Part shown: in pieces, positions 8,369 to 17,458 of the stretch
Layout: each line of letters starts with the position of its first letter
How positions within the stretch are numbered: position 1 is the first letter of the stretch
From: Bog-473 sp963721585
GTDB lineage: Bacteria > Actinomycetota > Acidimicrobiia > Acidimicrobiales > RAAP-2
Assembly (NCBI GenBank): GCA_963721585.1
Contig: CAVRJN010000007.1
Span: forward strand, 1,178,001-1,242,000
Direction of reading: 5' to 3'
DNA: 64,000 nucleotides
Program-made: the position numbers and the translations under genes
The notes under the pieces: generated by a model
Databases searched by the model: none
What the model saw: the letters and a program-made list of their open reading frames with translations, nothing else
Told to the model about the DNA's origin: nothing

Positions 8369-9808
8369 TCAGCCCGTTGACGGGAGGGGTGCCGCGGCCT
8401 GCCACTGACGCAGGGACACCACGAAACGGGATCCACCGTCGGCGTTGACAGGCGAATCGGCTCGCACGGTGCCGCCCATGGCCAGTGCCAGTTCGGCCAC
8501 GATAGCCAGGCCGAGCCCCGACCCCATCTGGCGGTTCGGCCCACGATCAGCCCTGTAGAAGCGTTCGAAGACCCGCTCCAGATCGCCGGGCGCGATGCCG
8601 GGCCCGTCGTCGTCGACGGTGATGACACCCTCCCCGGACGCATCGTCCTCGGCCACGGTCACGGTCACGGTCGTGCGGGCGAACGTCATGGAGTTCTCCA
8701 GCAGGTTCGCCAGCATCTGGGCCAGCCGGTCGGGGTCGGCCGCCACCGGACGCAGAGGTGCCGACGCGGGCATCCCGTCGTGGCCGGGAACCTGCAGCAC
8801 AAGGGCGAGCCCGCTCTTCGTCGCGGCAGGGAGGAACCCCTCCGCTGTGGTGGTGACCACCTCTGCGATGTCGGTCGGGCGGATGGCGATCGACATCTGG
8901 CGCGCCTCGAGCTTCGTGAGGTCGAGTAGGTCACCGACGAGGCGCTCGAGCCGTCGCGACTCGGCGATGATCACCTCAGCCGCTTGGGCGTTGTCCTCGA
9001 TCGCCCCGTCCTGAATGGCCTCGGCGAAACCACGGATGGACGTAAGCGGGGTGCGCAGGTCGTGTGACACCGACAAGAGGAGATGACGCTCCCGGGCGCG
9101 GCCGTCCTGCAGGCTCTGGGCCATGCCGTTGATGGAACCGGCCAGCGAGGCGAACTCGGGGTAGTCGCCCGGCCGGACGGGGATGCGGCTGTCGAGGTCA
9201 CCCGCCGCGATGCGGCCCGTGGCCTCCATGGCCTCGACGAGAGGGCGCGCCATCCGGCGAGACATCTGCGCGGCCACCAGCGCGGCCACCAGCAACGCCG
9301 CTCCCCCGGCGACGATGAAGTACCCCCAGCTCGGCCCGAGGTCACCGACGTCGCGCGTCAGGAGAACCGCCAGGGTGCCACGGAAGACGAGGCGGGGGCG
9401 ATGCGCCGCCTTGGCGAGGTTCACCCGTTCCGCCTCCGTGAGCGTGACCGGCGCCACGGCGTAGACGAGGTTGCCCTTGCGGCCCGAGCTGGCCTGCCCC
9501 GATTGGAGTCCCACCACGTCGATGTCCTGTGCGGTGAGACCCTCGGGGAGGGCCGTGAGGACATTGCCGAGGGCCGTGATCGTGATGAGGTCGGCGTCTT
9601 CGAGCTTGAGCGTCTTGCGGATGGCGGCCAGGACGTCGAGATGCTGCGTGGCGGCCTTGGACGACGTCAGTGACTCGGCCTCTGAAACCAGCTGTTGTTG
9701 GGCCTGGTTGTGCGCCGCGTTGCGGGTCAGGATCAGGCTGCCCCCGCCGGCGATGACCAGCACCACCGCGACAAGGCCGACCATGACCAGCATGAGGCGG
9801 CGCCGCAT
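8369..9808 (-). CDS. Sensor histidine kinase, HAMP and HisKA/HATPase
   Basis: A 479-residue membrane sensor kinase. A first transmembrane helix spans about residues 5-27. An extracytoplasmic sensor region of about 135 residues follows, then a second helix at about 162-182, a HAMP linker, and a HisKA box SVSHDLRTPL with phospho-acceptor His249. The HATPase domain shows the N box (NLLENSM), G1 (DDGPGI) and G2 (GSGLGLAIV). It autophosphorylates on an envelope signal and passes phosphate to the response regulator encoded immediately upstream (3 bp gap). The sensor domain gives no clue to the signal. Confidence 0.92.
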   Translation of the reverse strand: MRRRLMLVMVGLVAVVLVIAGGGSLILTRNAAHNQAQQQLVSEAESLTSSKAATQHLDVLAAIRKTLKLEDADLITITALGNVLTALPEGLTAQDIDVVGLQSGQASSGRKGNLVYAVAPVTLTEAERVNLAKAAHRPRLVFRGTLAVLLTRDVGDLGPSWGYFIVAGGAALLVAALVAAQMSRRMARPLVEAMEATGRIAAGDLDSRIPVRPGDYPEFASLAGSINGMAQSLQDGRARERHLLLSVSHDLRTPLTSIRGFAEAIQDGAIEDNAQAAEVIIAESRRLERLVGDLLDLTKLEARQMSIAIRPTDIAEVVTTTAEGFLPAATKSGLALVLQVPGHDGMPASAPLRPVAADPDRLAQMLANLLENSMTFARTTVTVTVAEDDASGEGVITVDDDGPGIAPGDLERVFERFYRADRGPNRQMGSGLGLAIVAELALAMGGTVRADSPVNADGGSRFVVSLRQWQAAAPLPSTG

Positions 9809-9811
9809 GGG

Positions 9812-10489
9812 TCAGCCGAACCGGTAGCCGATGCCCCAGACGGTGGCCAGGGGGAGATCGGATCCGAGCTTCTTGCGGAGCTGGGCCACGTGGACGTCGA
9901 CCGTCCGCTCGTCGCCGAACCAATCGGTGCCCCAGACGCCGTCGAGGAGTTGCTGGCGCGAGAGCGCCAGGCCCACGTTGCCGGCCAGGAAGGCGAGCAG
10001 ATCGAACTCGCGCGTGGTGAGCGCGACGACCTCCCCGCCCCGTCGTGCCTCGCGGCGGCGCTGGTCGACCTCGAGATCGCCGAGTGCGATCACGTCCTGA
10101 GGTGCCGGGCCTTCCCTTGTCCGCCGCAGAATGGCGCGCACCCGCGCCACCAGCTCGCGGGGTGAGAACGGCTTGACCAGATAGTCGTCAGCCCCCAACT
10201 CCAATCCGAGGATGCGGTCCACCTCGTCGTCACGTGCCGTGAGGAAGAGGACGGGCACCGAGCTCCCGGCGCGGATGGCACGGCACACGTCGAACCCGTC
10301 GCGGGCACCCGGGAGGCCGACGTCGAGGATGACGATGCAGGGGTCCTCTTGCCGGAAGATCTCCAGGCCCTTTTCCCCGTTGCCCGCCAGGAGCACGCGG
10401 AAGCCCTCCCGACGCAGATAGAGGTCCACCAGGTCCGCAATGTGCGGATCGTCCTCCACCACGACCACCGTCCCGCCTTCTACGCCCAC
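9812..10489 (-). CDS. OmpR/PhoB-type response regulator
   Basis: A 225-residue response regulator: receiver domain at residues 7-120, with acidic pair Asp13/Asp14, phospho-acceptor Asp56 (VILDVGLPG) and the conserved Lys in LVKPF, then a winged-helix DNA-binding domain ending in RTVDVHVAQLRKKL and GIGYRF. The GTG at 10489 was chosen because GGAAGG lies about eight bases before it and the receiver beta-1 strand starts right after; the open frame continues upstream without family-like sequence. It is the first gene of the two-component operon and is divergent from a secreted protein gene that it may regulate. Confidence 0.92.
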   Translation of the reverse strand: MGVEGGTVVVVEDDPHIADLVDLYLRREGFRVLLAGNGEKGLEIFRQEDPCIVILDVGLPGARDGFDVCRAIRAGSSVPVLFLTARDDEVDRILGLELGADDYLVKPFSPRELVARVRAILRRTREGPAPQDVIALGDLEVDQRRREARRGGEVVALTTREFDLLAFLAGNVGLALSRQQLLDGVWGTDWFGDERTVDVHVAQLRKKLGSDLPLATVWGIGYRFG

Positions 10490-10644
10490 ATTCCTAGCCT
10501 TCCATCTCCCGCACCCCGATTTGCCGGAATACGGAATCCCCTTACAGAACCATGACGATTGCAGAACACCACGTTCACGGGCACTGCGCACGATTGCCTG
10601 CACCGGCACCCGACACAACGCAGGCACGGAGGAAAGGAGCACTC

Positions 10645-11403
10645 ATGTCGCACGCACGCACCCGACTCACTCGGCTCGGCGCCGTCGCCCTGGCCTCAGG
10701 GGCCACGCTGGGCGCCGTGGCGGGCACGGCCGGCGCCGCCACCCCGGGATCCTCCGGCAACAACGGCGCCAGCGCCGTCGCAACCCTGGCGGGGATCAAG
10801 GCCAAGGCGGCCGCCGACATCACCGATCGGGTCAACGACCTCAACGCGGCCATCGCCAAGGTCAACGCGGCCAAGGGGCTCGGCGCCAGCCAGGCCACCC
10901 TGGTCTCGTACCTCGGCACCGACATCGCACCGCTGCAGCAGCTGAACCGGACGATCCAGGGGGACGCCACGTTGGAACAGGCGGCCCACGACTTCGGCAC
11001 GATCTTCAGCGGCTACCGCGTCTACCGGCTGGTGCTGCCCAGCGTTCACGTCGCCGCCGACGCCGACCACGCCACGACCACCGCCATCCCGAACCTCACG
11101 GCGGACGCGTCCAAGGCGCAGGCCAAGGTGAGTCCGGCCAACCAGGCCACGTTGCAGCCCCTCATCGACGACCTGAACGGCCAGATCAGCACAGCGACCA
11201 ACGCGACCAACGGCCTCGCCGCCACGGTGCTCGCCTTCACGCCGGCGCAGTGGAACGCCAACAACGCGCTGCTGACCGCGCCTGCGTCCTCGGATCAGAC
11301 GACCACCGGCGCGCTCGAAAAAGGACGAGCCGACGTCAAGCAGATTGTGCAGGACCTAAAGGTCGATCACGCGGCCGCAACGTCGACCACGACAACGACC
11401 TGA
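10645..11403 (+). CDS. Secreted protein of unknown function
   Basis: A 252-residue protein with a clear signal peptide: an Arg-containing start, a hydrophobic Ala-rich core, and a likely cleavage after AGA near residue 32. The mature part is rich in Ala, Thr and Asn, has helical heptad-like stretches and ends in a Thr run. The ATG at 10645 has a strong GGAAAGGAG ribosome site. It is transcribed away from the two-component operon across a 155 bp shared promoter region, which suggests it may be a target of that regulator. I do not recognise the family. Confidence 0.75.
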   Translation: MSHARTRLTRLGAVALASGATLGAVAGTAGAATPGSSGNNGASAVATLAGIKAKAAADITDRVNDLNAAIAKVNAAKGLGASQATLVSYLGTDIAPLQQLNRTIQGDATLEQAAHDFGTIFSGYRVYRLVLPSVHVAADADHATTTAIPNLTADASKAQAKVSPANQATLQPLIDDLNGQISTATNATNGLAATVLAFTPAQWNANNALLTAPASSDQTTTGALEKGRADVKQIVQDLKVDHAAATSTTTTT

Positions 11404-11455
11404 TTACAAGGACGGTCGTCCCCACCGGGATCCCGGCGCCCGATGGTCGCCAGCA

Positions 11456-12901
11456 TTACGACAACAGCATCGCGGTGTTGGCGTTCAGCCCGTTGGCCGC
11501 CTTCGAGCGGTGCACGACCTGGAACTCAGAGAACTCGGCCAGTCCCCACGGCCCGTTCTCCACGCCGATGCCGCTCCACTTGAAGCCACCGAAGGGCTGC
11601 TGCGGAGCCAGCGCAAGGTGCGTGTTGACCCATGCCGTACCGCACTCCAGCTGAGCGGCAACCTCCGAGGCGCGGTCGGTGTCGGCACCCCAAACCGACC
11701 CGGAGAGCCCGAAATGGGTGGCGTTGGCGCGGTCAATGGCGTCGCCCAGGTCCCGGTAGGGCACGACCGGCAGCGCCGGACCGAACTGCTCCTCGTCGAC
11801 AATGCGCGTCCCGTCGGAGAGGCCGGTGAGGATGGTCGGCTCGAAGAAGTACCCGGGCCGGTCAATCGCCTTGCCGCCTGTCACCGCCGTGGCGCCGTGG
11901 GACAGCGCGTCTGCCACGAGTTCCTTGACCCGCTCGTACTGCGGCTCGTTGTTGATCGGTCCCAGCTTCACGCCGTCCTCGGTGCCCTCGCCGACCTTGA
12001 TGGTGCGGGCGTGCGCCGCCAGGCCCTCGACCACGTCGTCGTAGAGGGCCTCGGGAACGTAGACGCGCTTGATGGCGGAGCAGACCTGCCCGTTGTTGTT
12101 GAACGCGCCGGCGAAGATCGCCGTTGCCACCTCTCCTGGGTCAGCGTCGTCCAGCACGATGGCCGGATCGTTGCCGCCGAGCTCGAGGGTGACGCGCTTG
12201 AGGTCCGGGGCCGCCGACATTGCGACCTTCTTGCCGGTCTCGACCGAGCCGGTGAAGCTGATCTTGCGCGGCACGGGGTGCGTCGTCATGAAGGCGCCGA
12301 GGTCGTCACCGCCGCTGACGATGTTGACCACGCCCGGGGGGAAGACGTCCTTCAGGATTTCGCCGACCTTCAGCGTGGACAGCGGTGTGTACGGCGAGGG
12401 CTTGAGCACGAGCGTATTGCCGGCCAGGAGCGCGGGTGCGATCTTCCAGAAGGCCAGGGTCAGTGGGAAGTTCCACGGCGTGATGGCAGCCACGACACCG
12501 AGCGGACGCCGCGCCAGCTCCACATGGGCCGTGTCGTCGTCCTGGATCACCTGGGTCGGCATGTCGAGGTTGGCGAAGTACTGGCACCAGATGGCCGAGG
12601 CGAAGACCTCGACGCCGGCGTCACTCAGCGGCTTGCCCTGCTCGGCGGTCAACACCGGCGCAAGGTCAGCCGTGGCGGCCATCAGCACGTCGGCCACCCG
12701 CAGGAGGGTGGCGCGCCGGGCCGCCTCGTCCGCCTTCCAGTCGCGCGCCGCCTTGGCGGCGGCGTCAAAAGCGGTATCGAGCTGCTGACGCGTGCACTCG
12801 GGTGCCTGGGCGAAGACTTCGCCGCTGGCGGGGTTGCGCACCCCGAACGTGTCTTCCGTCGGAACGGCTTCTCCGGCAATGGTCATGACGAATTCGGACA
12901 T
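11456..12901 (-). CDS. Aldehyde dehydrogenase family protein
   Basis: A 482-residue NAD(P)-dependent aldehyde dehydrogenase. Visible residues are the oxyanion Asn in TPWNFP (about 144), general base Glu240 in LELGGNDP, and catalytic Cys274 in NNGQVCSAIKRV. The coenzyme loop FTGSVETGK is at about 216-224. The ATG at 12901 follows GAGGAG and was chosen over a 90-residue upstream extension of the open frame. It oxidises an aldehyde to the acid; its closest relatives by eye are succinate-semialdehyde and aminobutyraldehyde-type enzymes, but the substrate is not settled. Confidence 0.9.
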   Translation of the reverse strand: MSEFVMTIAGEAVPTEDTFGVRNPASGEVFAQAPECTRQQLDTAFDAAAKAARDWKADEAARRATLLRVADVLMAATADLAPVLTAEQGKPLSDAGVEVFASAIWCQYFANLDMPTQVIQDDDTAHVELARRPLGVVAAITPWNFPLTLAFWKIAPALLAGNTLVLKPSPYTPLSTLKVGEILKDVFPPGVVNIVSGGDDLGAFMTTHPVPRKISFTGSVETGKKVAMSAAPDLKRVTLELGGNDPAIVLDDADPGEVATAIFAGAFNNNGQVCSAIKRVYVPEALYDDVVEGLAAHARTIKVGEGTEDGVKLGPINNEPQYERVKELVADALSHGATAVTGGKAIDRPGYFFEPTILTGLSDGTRIVDEEQFGPALPVVPYRDLGDAIDRANATHFGLSGSVWGADTDRASEVAAQLECGTAWVNTHLALAPQQPFGGFKWSGIGVENGPWGLAEFSEFQVVHRSKAANGLNANTAMLLS

Positions 12902-12998
12902 GGCACTCCTCGACTGCGCTGGCGCGGGGCAACCCCCACCGCTGACCGGACGTCGGTCCGCCACGATCCTCCCACCTGCGCCGGCCGCGCTCAACGAG

Positions 12999-13196
12999 TC
13001 ACGCAAAGAGCCGCGTGAACGCGTCCGCCGTGTCGCCGACTCGGCGCCGCAGGCCATGGTCCGCCGGTGCGCCGGTCGTGCGTCCTGGTGCCTCGTTGAG
13101 GAAGCCCACCAGCGAGGCGGCGGACACCTCCGGATCGCCTGGACGACAGGCCTCGATCCCGGACACGGCCGGGGCATCGGCCAGGATCCGGGCCAT
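12999..13196 (-). CDS. Small hypothetical protein (weak)
   Basis: A 65-residue frame in the 478 bp gap between the hydrolase and aldehyde dehydrogenase genes. The sequence from MARILADAP to the end is varied in composition and looks protein-like, but there is no recognisable domain and no strong ribosome site. It could equally be a non-coding spacer with a chance frame. The remaining bases of the gap (12902-12998 and 13197-13379) show no feature I can name. Confidence 0.3.
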   Translation of the reverse strand: MARILADAPAVSGIEACRPGDPEVSAASLVGFLNEAPGRTTGAPADHGLRRRVGDTADAFTRLFA

Positions 13197-13379
13197 GGTG
13201 GGCTCGGACTTCAAGGCGCCGTGACGGGAGCGCGCGCCGTAGGTCACGCCGGCCCCTCGGCGATCTCCTCGCGTCCGGTGGGGGCGAATTTGTTGTCGAC
13301 AAAGAGCTCCCGCCCTGTCCTGGGGCGTGCACCCCGGGTGCGGGCGGAGCGGACCACCTGCGTCTCGCCGGGCGACGCG

Positions 13380-14231
13380 CTACGACCCCGGGCCGTCGGG
13401 CCCAGGACCGGGGCCCGGACCCACCCCGAGCTTCTCCCGGAAGAACGTCAGGGTCTGGTCGAGCGCGGCCCGGGTCGGTGTGCCCTCCTCGTCCTTCAGG
13501 TGTTCGGTCAGCACCGAGTGCGCCTTCTTGGGGTGCCCGTGGGGATTGCCCGGCGCCGAATCGATCTCCACCGCGACGAACGCGTCACCGAGCTCGCGGC
13601 GCAGGGTCTCGAAGCGCTCCTCGAAGCAGAAGGGATCGTTTGTGAAGCGGAGGCCGAGCAGGCAGGTGCCCGTCGCGGTGCGTTCCTTCACCCGGGCGAG
13701 ATCCCCGTCGGAGATGCCGATGTCAGCCTTGAACTTCTTGGAGAGCGGGAAGGGCAGTGACGGCTGGCTCAGTACCGGTGCCAGCACGATGTCGTCGACC
13801 ATCATGGCCAGCGCGAACCCTCCGGTGAAACACATGCCGACCACCCCGACACCGGGGCCGCCGCAGCGCTCGCGCTCCGCGGCGGCGAGCTTGCGCAACC
13901 ACACCGTGACCGGACTCGTCCTCTTGAGTGCGAAGGCGGAGAACTCCCGCGAGACGCAGGCCGGCCCGATCGACTGGAACATGTAGGCGGCTCCGGGTGG
14001 TCGCCCCGGATCGCCGAACAGCACCGGCAGGACCGCCGTGCAGCCCGCCGCGGCGACCCGACGGCCGAACTGCGCGACCAGCGGGGTGATGCCCGGGATC
14101 TCGCTGATGACGATCACCGCCGGACCGGTCCCGATCCGGTACACGGCGCGCCGTTTGCCGTCGGCCTCGAAGGATTCCTTGGTGAAATCCTCGAGCTCGG
14201 CCTCCCACCTGCCCGCTTCGCCGTGTGCCAT
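13380..14231 (-). CDS. Dienelactone hydrolase family protein
   Basis: A 283-residue alpha/beta hydrolase of the dienelactone hydrolase family. The nucleophile elbow reads GMCFTGG (Gly-x-Cys-x-x-Gly), a cysteine nucleophile as in DLH enzymes, and a C-terminal His is available near HGHPKKAH. The ATG at 14231 was chosen because family-like sequence starts there (MAHGEAGRWE) and the divergent thiolase-like gene begins 24 bp away. The family opens lactone or ester rings during aromatic or cyclic compound degradation. The last 15 residues are a Gly/Pro tail without obvious function. Confidence 0.85.
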   Translation of the reverse strand: MAHGEAGRWEAELEDFTKESFEADGKRRAVYRIGTGPAVIVISEIPGITPLVAQFGRRVAAAGCTAVLPVLFGDPGRPPGAAYMFQSIGPACVSREFSAFALKRTSPVTVWLRKLAAAERERCGGPGVGVVGMCFTGGFALAMMVDDIVLAPVLSQPSLPFPLSKKFKADIGISDGDLARVKERTATGTCLLGLRFTNDPFCFEERFETLRRELGDAFVAVEIDSAPGNPHGHPKKAHSVLTEHLKDEEGTPTRAALDQTLTFFREKLGVGPGPGPGPDGPGS

Positions 14232-14255
14232 GGCGGGACCGTAGCATCGGGTGTC

Positions 14256-15728
14256 GTGGCCGGACCCTTGCGCTCCCTCGACCCGCACCTCCCCGTACTG
14301 GTCGGGCTCGGCGCCGCCGACGACGCGTCGCCCGTCGTGGACCTGATGACCAATGCCGTGACCGCGGCCGCGGCCGACGCCGGCGCGCCCGGTCTGCTCC
14401 GCCGCATCGACTGCATCGCCGTGCCCCAGGGCACGTGGGCGCTCACCGACCCGGCCCGTACCGTGGCCCGGCGCGTCGGATCGCCCGGCGCGCGCACACT
14501 CCTCTGCGAAGTCGGCGTCTCGCAACAGGAGGTCATCAATCACGCGCTGGCGCTGGTGGCGTCAGGCCGCGCCGGCACCGTCGTGGTCGCCGGGTCCGAG
14601 GCGCGGGCCTGGGCCCGTGACGGCGGCGTCGACATCGACGGAGAGGACCGCCCGGCCGACCAGGTTCTCACCAGGCCGCCCGACTTCGTGGCCCCGGTGG
14701 AGGTCGCGGCGGGCATCGTCTGGCCGCCGGTGCAGCAGTACGCGCTCATTGAGAACTCCCTCGCCGCCGCCCTCGACCTCCCCCCGGATCGCCAGCGCGA
14801 GGAGATCGCCGCGCTGTGGGCCCGCTTCAACGCGGTGGCCGTGCACAACCCGCAGGCAGCCTTTCCCCAGCAGCGCGACGCGGCGGACATCGCCACACCG
14901 GGGCCGCACAACCGCCCGCTTTCCTTTCCCTACAACCGGTGGCACTCCAGCCAGTGGACAGTCGACCAGTCGTCGGCGCTGGTGATCTGCTCGGCCGCAC
15001 GGGCGCGCGAGGCCGGCGTGCCGACCGAACGCTGGCTCTTCCCTCACGTTGCGCTGCACTCGTCGCAGGCCGTCACCCTGACCGCCCGCCGGCGCCTGGA
15101 GGAGTGGCCGGCCATGGAGGTGCTCGGCCGCGCCGCGGCACGCCACCTCGGTCGGCCGCTGCGCGAGCTGCGCCTCGCCGAGGTCTACTCGTGCTTTCCC
15201 GCCGCGGTCCGGGTACAGCAGCGCGCCCTCGGGCTCGACCCCGACGTCGCCCCCACGCTCACCGGGGGCATGGCTTTCGCGGGTGGGCCGTTCAACCACT
15301 TCGTCCTGCAAGCGCTCGGCGTGCTCGGCGCAAGGCTGCGCGCCGAACCGGCCGAGCTCGGCCTGCTCACGACCGTGTCCGGCATGCTCTCCAAGCCAGG
15401 CCTCGCCGTCTGGTCGGCCCGGCCGCCGGCCGGCGGCGTCGATGCGCTCCTTGCCGACATGGCGGCCGAGGTGCTCGCGGCCACCGAGGTCGTGCCGGTC
15501 GTCGACGTCCCACCCGCCATCACCACCGCTGCGAAGGTGGCGTCCTTCACGGTGACCTACGGGGGCGAGCAGGGGTTCGACCCCGTGCGCACGGCGATCG
15601 TGGCCGACCTCCCTGATGGGGTCCGCACCGCGGCCACCTGCGAAGATGCGGGGACCGCCCGCCTCGCCGTCACCGAGGGCCTCATCGGGCGAGCGGTCTC
15701 GGTGAAGGACACGACATTCAGCCTGTGA
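14256..15728 (+). CDS. Thiolase-like protein (TLP1/SCP-x type)
   Basis: A 490-residue thiolase-superfamily protein. The thiolase fold is indicated by CEVGVSQQEVINHAL, SSALVICSAARARE and GGMAFAGGPFNH, the last corresponding to the Gly-rich C-terminal active-site loop of thiolases. After about residue 390 comes an extra domain typical of thiolase-like proteins type 1 in actinobacteria. It probably handles acyl-CoA thioesters in lipid or sterol metabolism; whether it retains full thiolase chemistry is unclear because the standard active-site cysteines are not all obvious. The GTG start at 14256 was chosen by spacing from the divergent hydrolase. Its stop overlaps the cydD start (GTGA). Confidence 0.8.
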   Translation: MAGPLRSLDPHLPVLVGLGAADDASPVVDLMTNAVTAAAADAGAPGLLRRIDCIAVPQGTWALTDPARTVARRVGSPGARTLLCEVGVSQQEVINHALALVASGRAGTVVVAGSEARAWARDGGVDIDGEDRPADQVLTRPPDFVAPVEVAAGIVWPPVQQYALIENSLAAALDLPPDRQREEIAALWARFNAVAVHNPQAAFPQQRDAADIATPGPHNRPLSFPYNRWHSSQWTVDQSSALVICSAARAREAGVPTERWLFPHVALHSSQAVTLTARRRLEEWPAMEVLGRAAARHLGRPLRELRLAEVYSCFPAAVRVQQRALGLDPDVAPTLTGGMAFAGGPFNHFVLQALGVLGARLRAEPAELGLLTTVSGMLSKPGLAVWSARPPAGGVDALLADMAAEVLAATEVVPVVDVPPAITTAAKVASFTVTYGGEQGFDPVRTAIVADLPDGVRTAATCEDAGTARLAVTEGLIGRAVSVKDTTFSL

Positions 15729-17458
15729 GCGCACATCCCCGGCGGAGCCGGCCCCGCCTGGTCGACCCGGATCTCGCAGCCCGGGTGCCCGGGCTCACGC
15801 CTGTCGCTGCCACCGCGGTGGCACTCGCGGTGCTGAGTGCGGCAGCCATCATTGTGCAGGCGGTGGCACTGGCTTCCGTTGTCGACCGCTCGCTGCTGCA
15901 CCACGCCACGCTGGGCGCGGTGACACCGGCTCTCATTGTGCTCGGGCTGGCGATCCTCGCTCGGGCCGCGCTCCACGGCGCAGGCGACCTCTCGGCGTTA
16001 CGCGCCGCCGACCGCGTCGTGGCGACGCTCAGGCGTCAGCTGCTCGAACACGCCCTGGCATTGGGACCGGCTTGGCTGGGTGGCGAACGCCCGGGTGAGC
16101 TTTCGCTGACCGCCACCAGAGGGCTGCGCTCGCTCCACACCTACTACGCGCGCTACCTGCCCCAGGCGGCAGCAGCCGCCGTCATCCCGCTGATCCTGCT
16201 GGTCTGGGTGGCCACGCAGGACTGGCTGGCCTTCGCAGTGGTCATCGCCCTGGTACTGGCGGTGCCCGTGACGATGATCGCGTTCGGCCGGGAGGCGACC
16301 AGGCGGTCCGAGCGTCAGTGGCGCCGGCTGAGCTCGCTCGCCGGTCGGGTCCTGCAGCTCGTCGAAGGTCTCCCCACACTGCGCGCCTTCGGTCGCGCGT
16401 CGCAGGGGCGCCGCGAGGTCGAGGCGGCGACCGAAGGTGTCCGGTCCGCCACAATGCGCACGCTCCGTGTCGCCTTCCTGTCCGCTCTCGCAATGGACAT
16501 GATCGCCGGCTTCGGCGTCGGGTTCGTGGCCATGGTCCTCGGGCTTCGGCTGCTGTGGGGCGAGCTCGACCTCCAGACCGCCATGGCTGTCCTCCTCGTC
16601 GCGCCCGAGATCTTCATCCCCATGCGACGCGCCGGAGCCGAGTTCCACGCCAGCACCGAAGGGCAGGCCGCGGCGACGCGGGTCGTCGACGTGCTCTCGA
16701 CGCCCGTCCCGTCCACGCCGACGTCCGACCAGCCGGTCGCGGTGGATCCCGGCCGCGACGTCGCCGTTGCCGCCGGTGCCGGTCGCGAGGGCCTGACGAT
16801 CGACCGTCTCGGTGTGCTGTACGAGCACCGCGACCGCGCTGCGCTCGTGGGTGTCTCCTTCCAGGCCCGGCCCGGGACGCGCCTGGCCCTGACCGGGCCA
16901 TCGGGAGCCGGCAAATCGACGGTGCTGGCGGCGCTGTTGCGCTTCGTCGAGCCGAGCGCGGGCACCATGGCATTCGACCGGCGCCCCAGCAGCGATCAGG
17001 ACGTCGCCACGTGGCGTGGTCACTTCTCGTGGCTGCCGCAACGGCCCCATCTGTTCAACACCAGCTTGGCCGAAAACCTGCGGTTGGGCGCTCCCGACGC
17101 GTGCGACGAGGATCTGCATCGGGTGCTCGAGGCCGTGGGGCTCTCCGGCCTTTTGGACAACCTGCCCGCCGGGATCATGACCCCCGTCGGTCACGACGGC
17201 CTCACCCTCAGCTCGGGCGAACGTCAGCGAGTCGCCTTGGCCCGCGCCCTGCTCCGTCCGGCGCCCGTGTTGCTGCTCGACGAGCCCACGGCGGCGCTCG
17301 ATCCGCCGACCGTGGCGCGGCTCGCACCGGCGATCGAACCCTGGCTCGCCGGACGCATCGTCGTGGTGGCGGCACACGAACCGCTCCTCCTCCCCCACTT
17401 CGACACCGTGCTGACGTTGCCGGCGACGGCCGGCTTCCCACTGGTGGTCTCGCCGTGA
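15725..17458 (+). CDS. cydD: ABC exporter subunit CydD
   Basis: A 577-residue half-size ABC transporter with about six transmembrane helices in the first 320 residues and a nucleotide-binding domain. It has Walker A GPSGAGKST (about 395), signature LSSGERQR and Walker B VLLLDEPT. Family knowledge: CydDC exports cysteine/glutathione-type thiols to the periplasm and is needed to assemble cytochrome bd oxidase. The GTG start overlaps the stop of the thiolase-like gene, and the stop overlaps the cydC start, so the genes are translationally coupled. No cydAB oxidase genes are present in the window, which is unusual for actinobacteria, where they often adjoin cydDC. Confidence 0.88.
   Translation: MSAHPRRSRPRLVDPDLAARVPGLTPVAATAVALAVLSAAAIIVQAVALASVVDRSLLHHATLGAVTPALIVLGLAILARAALHGAGDLSALRAADRVVATLRRQLLEHALALGPAWLGGERPGELSLTATRGLRSLHTYYARYLPQAAAAAVIPLILLVWVATQDWLAFAVVIALVLAVPVTMIAFGREATRRSERQWRRLSSLAGRVLQLVEGLPTLRAFGRASQGRREVEAATEGVRSATMRTLRVAFLSALAMDMIAGFGVGFVAMVLGLRLLWGELDLQTAMAVLLVAPEIFIPMRRAGAEFHASTEGQAAATRVVDVLSTPVPSTPTSDQPVAVDPGRDVAVAAGAGREGLTIDRLGVLYEHRDRAALVGVSFQARPGTRLALTGPSGAGKSTVLAALLRFVEPSAGTMAFDRRPSSDQDVATWRGHFSWLPQRPHLFNTSLAENLRLGAPDACDEDLHRVLEAVGLSGLLDNLPAGIMTPVGHDGLTLSSGERQRVALARALLRPAPVLLLDEPTAALDPPTVARLAPAIEPWLAGRIVVVAAHEPLLLPHFDTVLTLPATAGFPLVVSP

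Noticed and set aside
11510..13018. Plus-strand open frame of 502 codons
   Set aside because: Antisense shadow of the aldehyde dehydrogenase gene at 11456-12901, with no recognisable motif.
16318..17454. Long N-terminal extension of cydC, which would make a 937-residue protein
   Set aside because: The extension is an alternative frame of cydD with Arg-rich nonsense sequence; the GTG at 17455 overlapping the cydD stop gives the normal CydC length.
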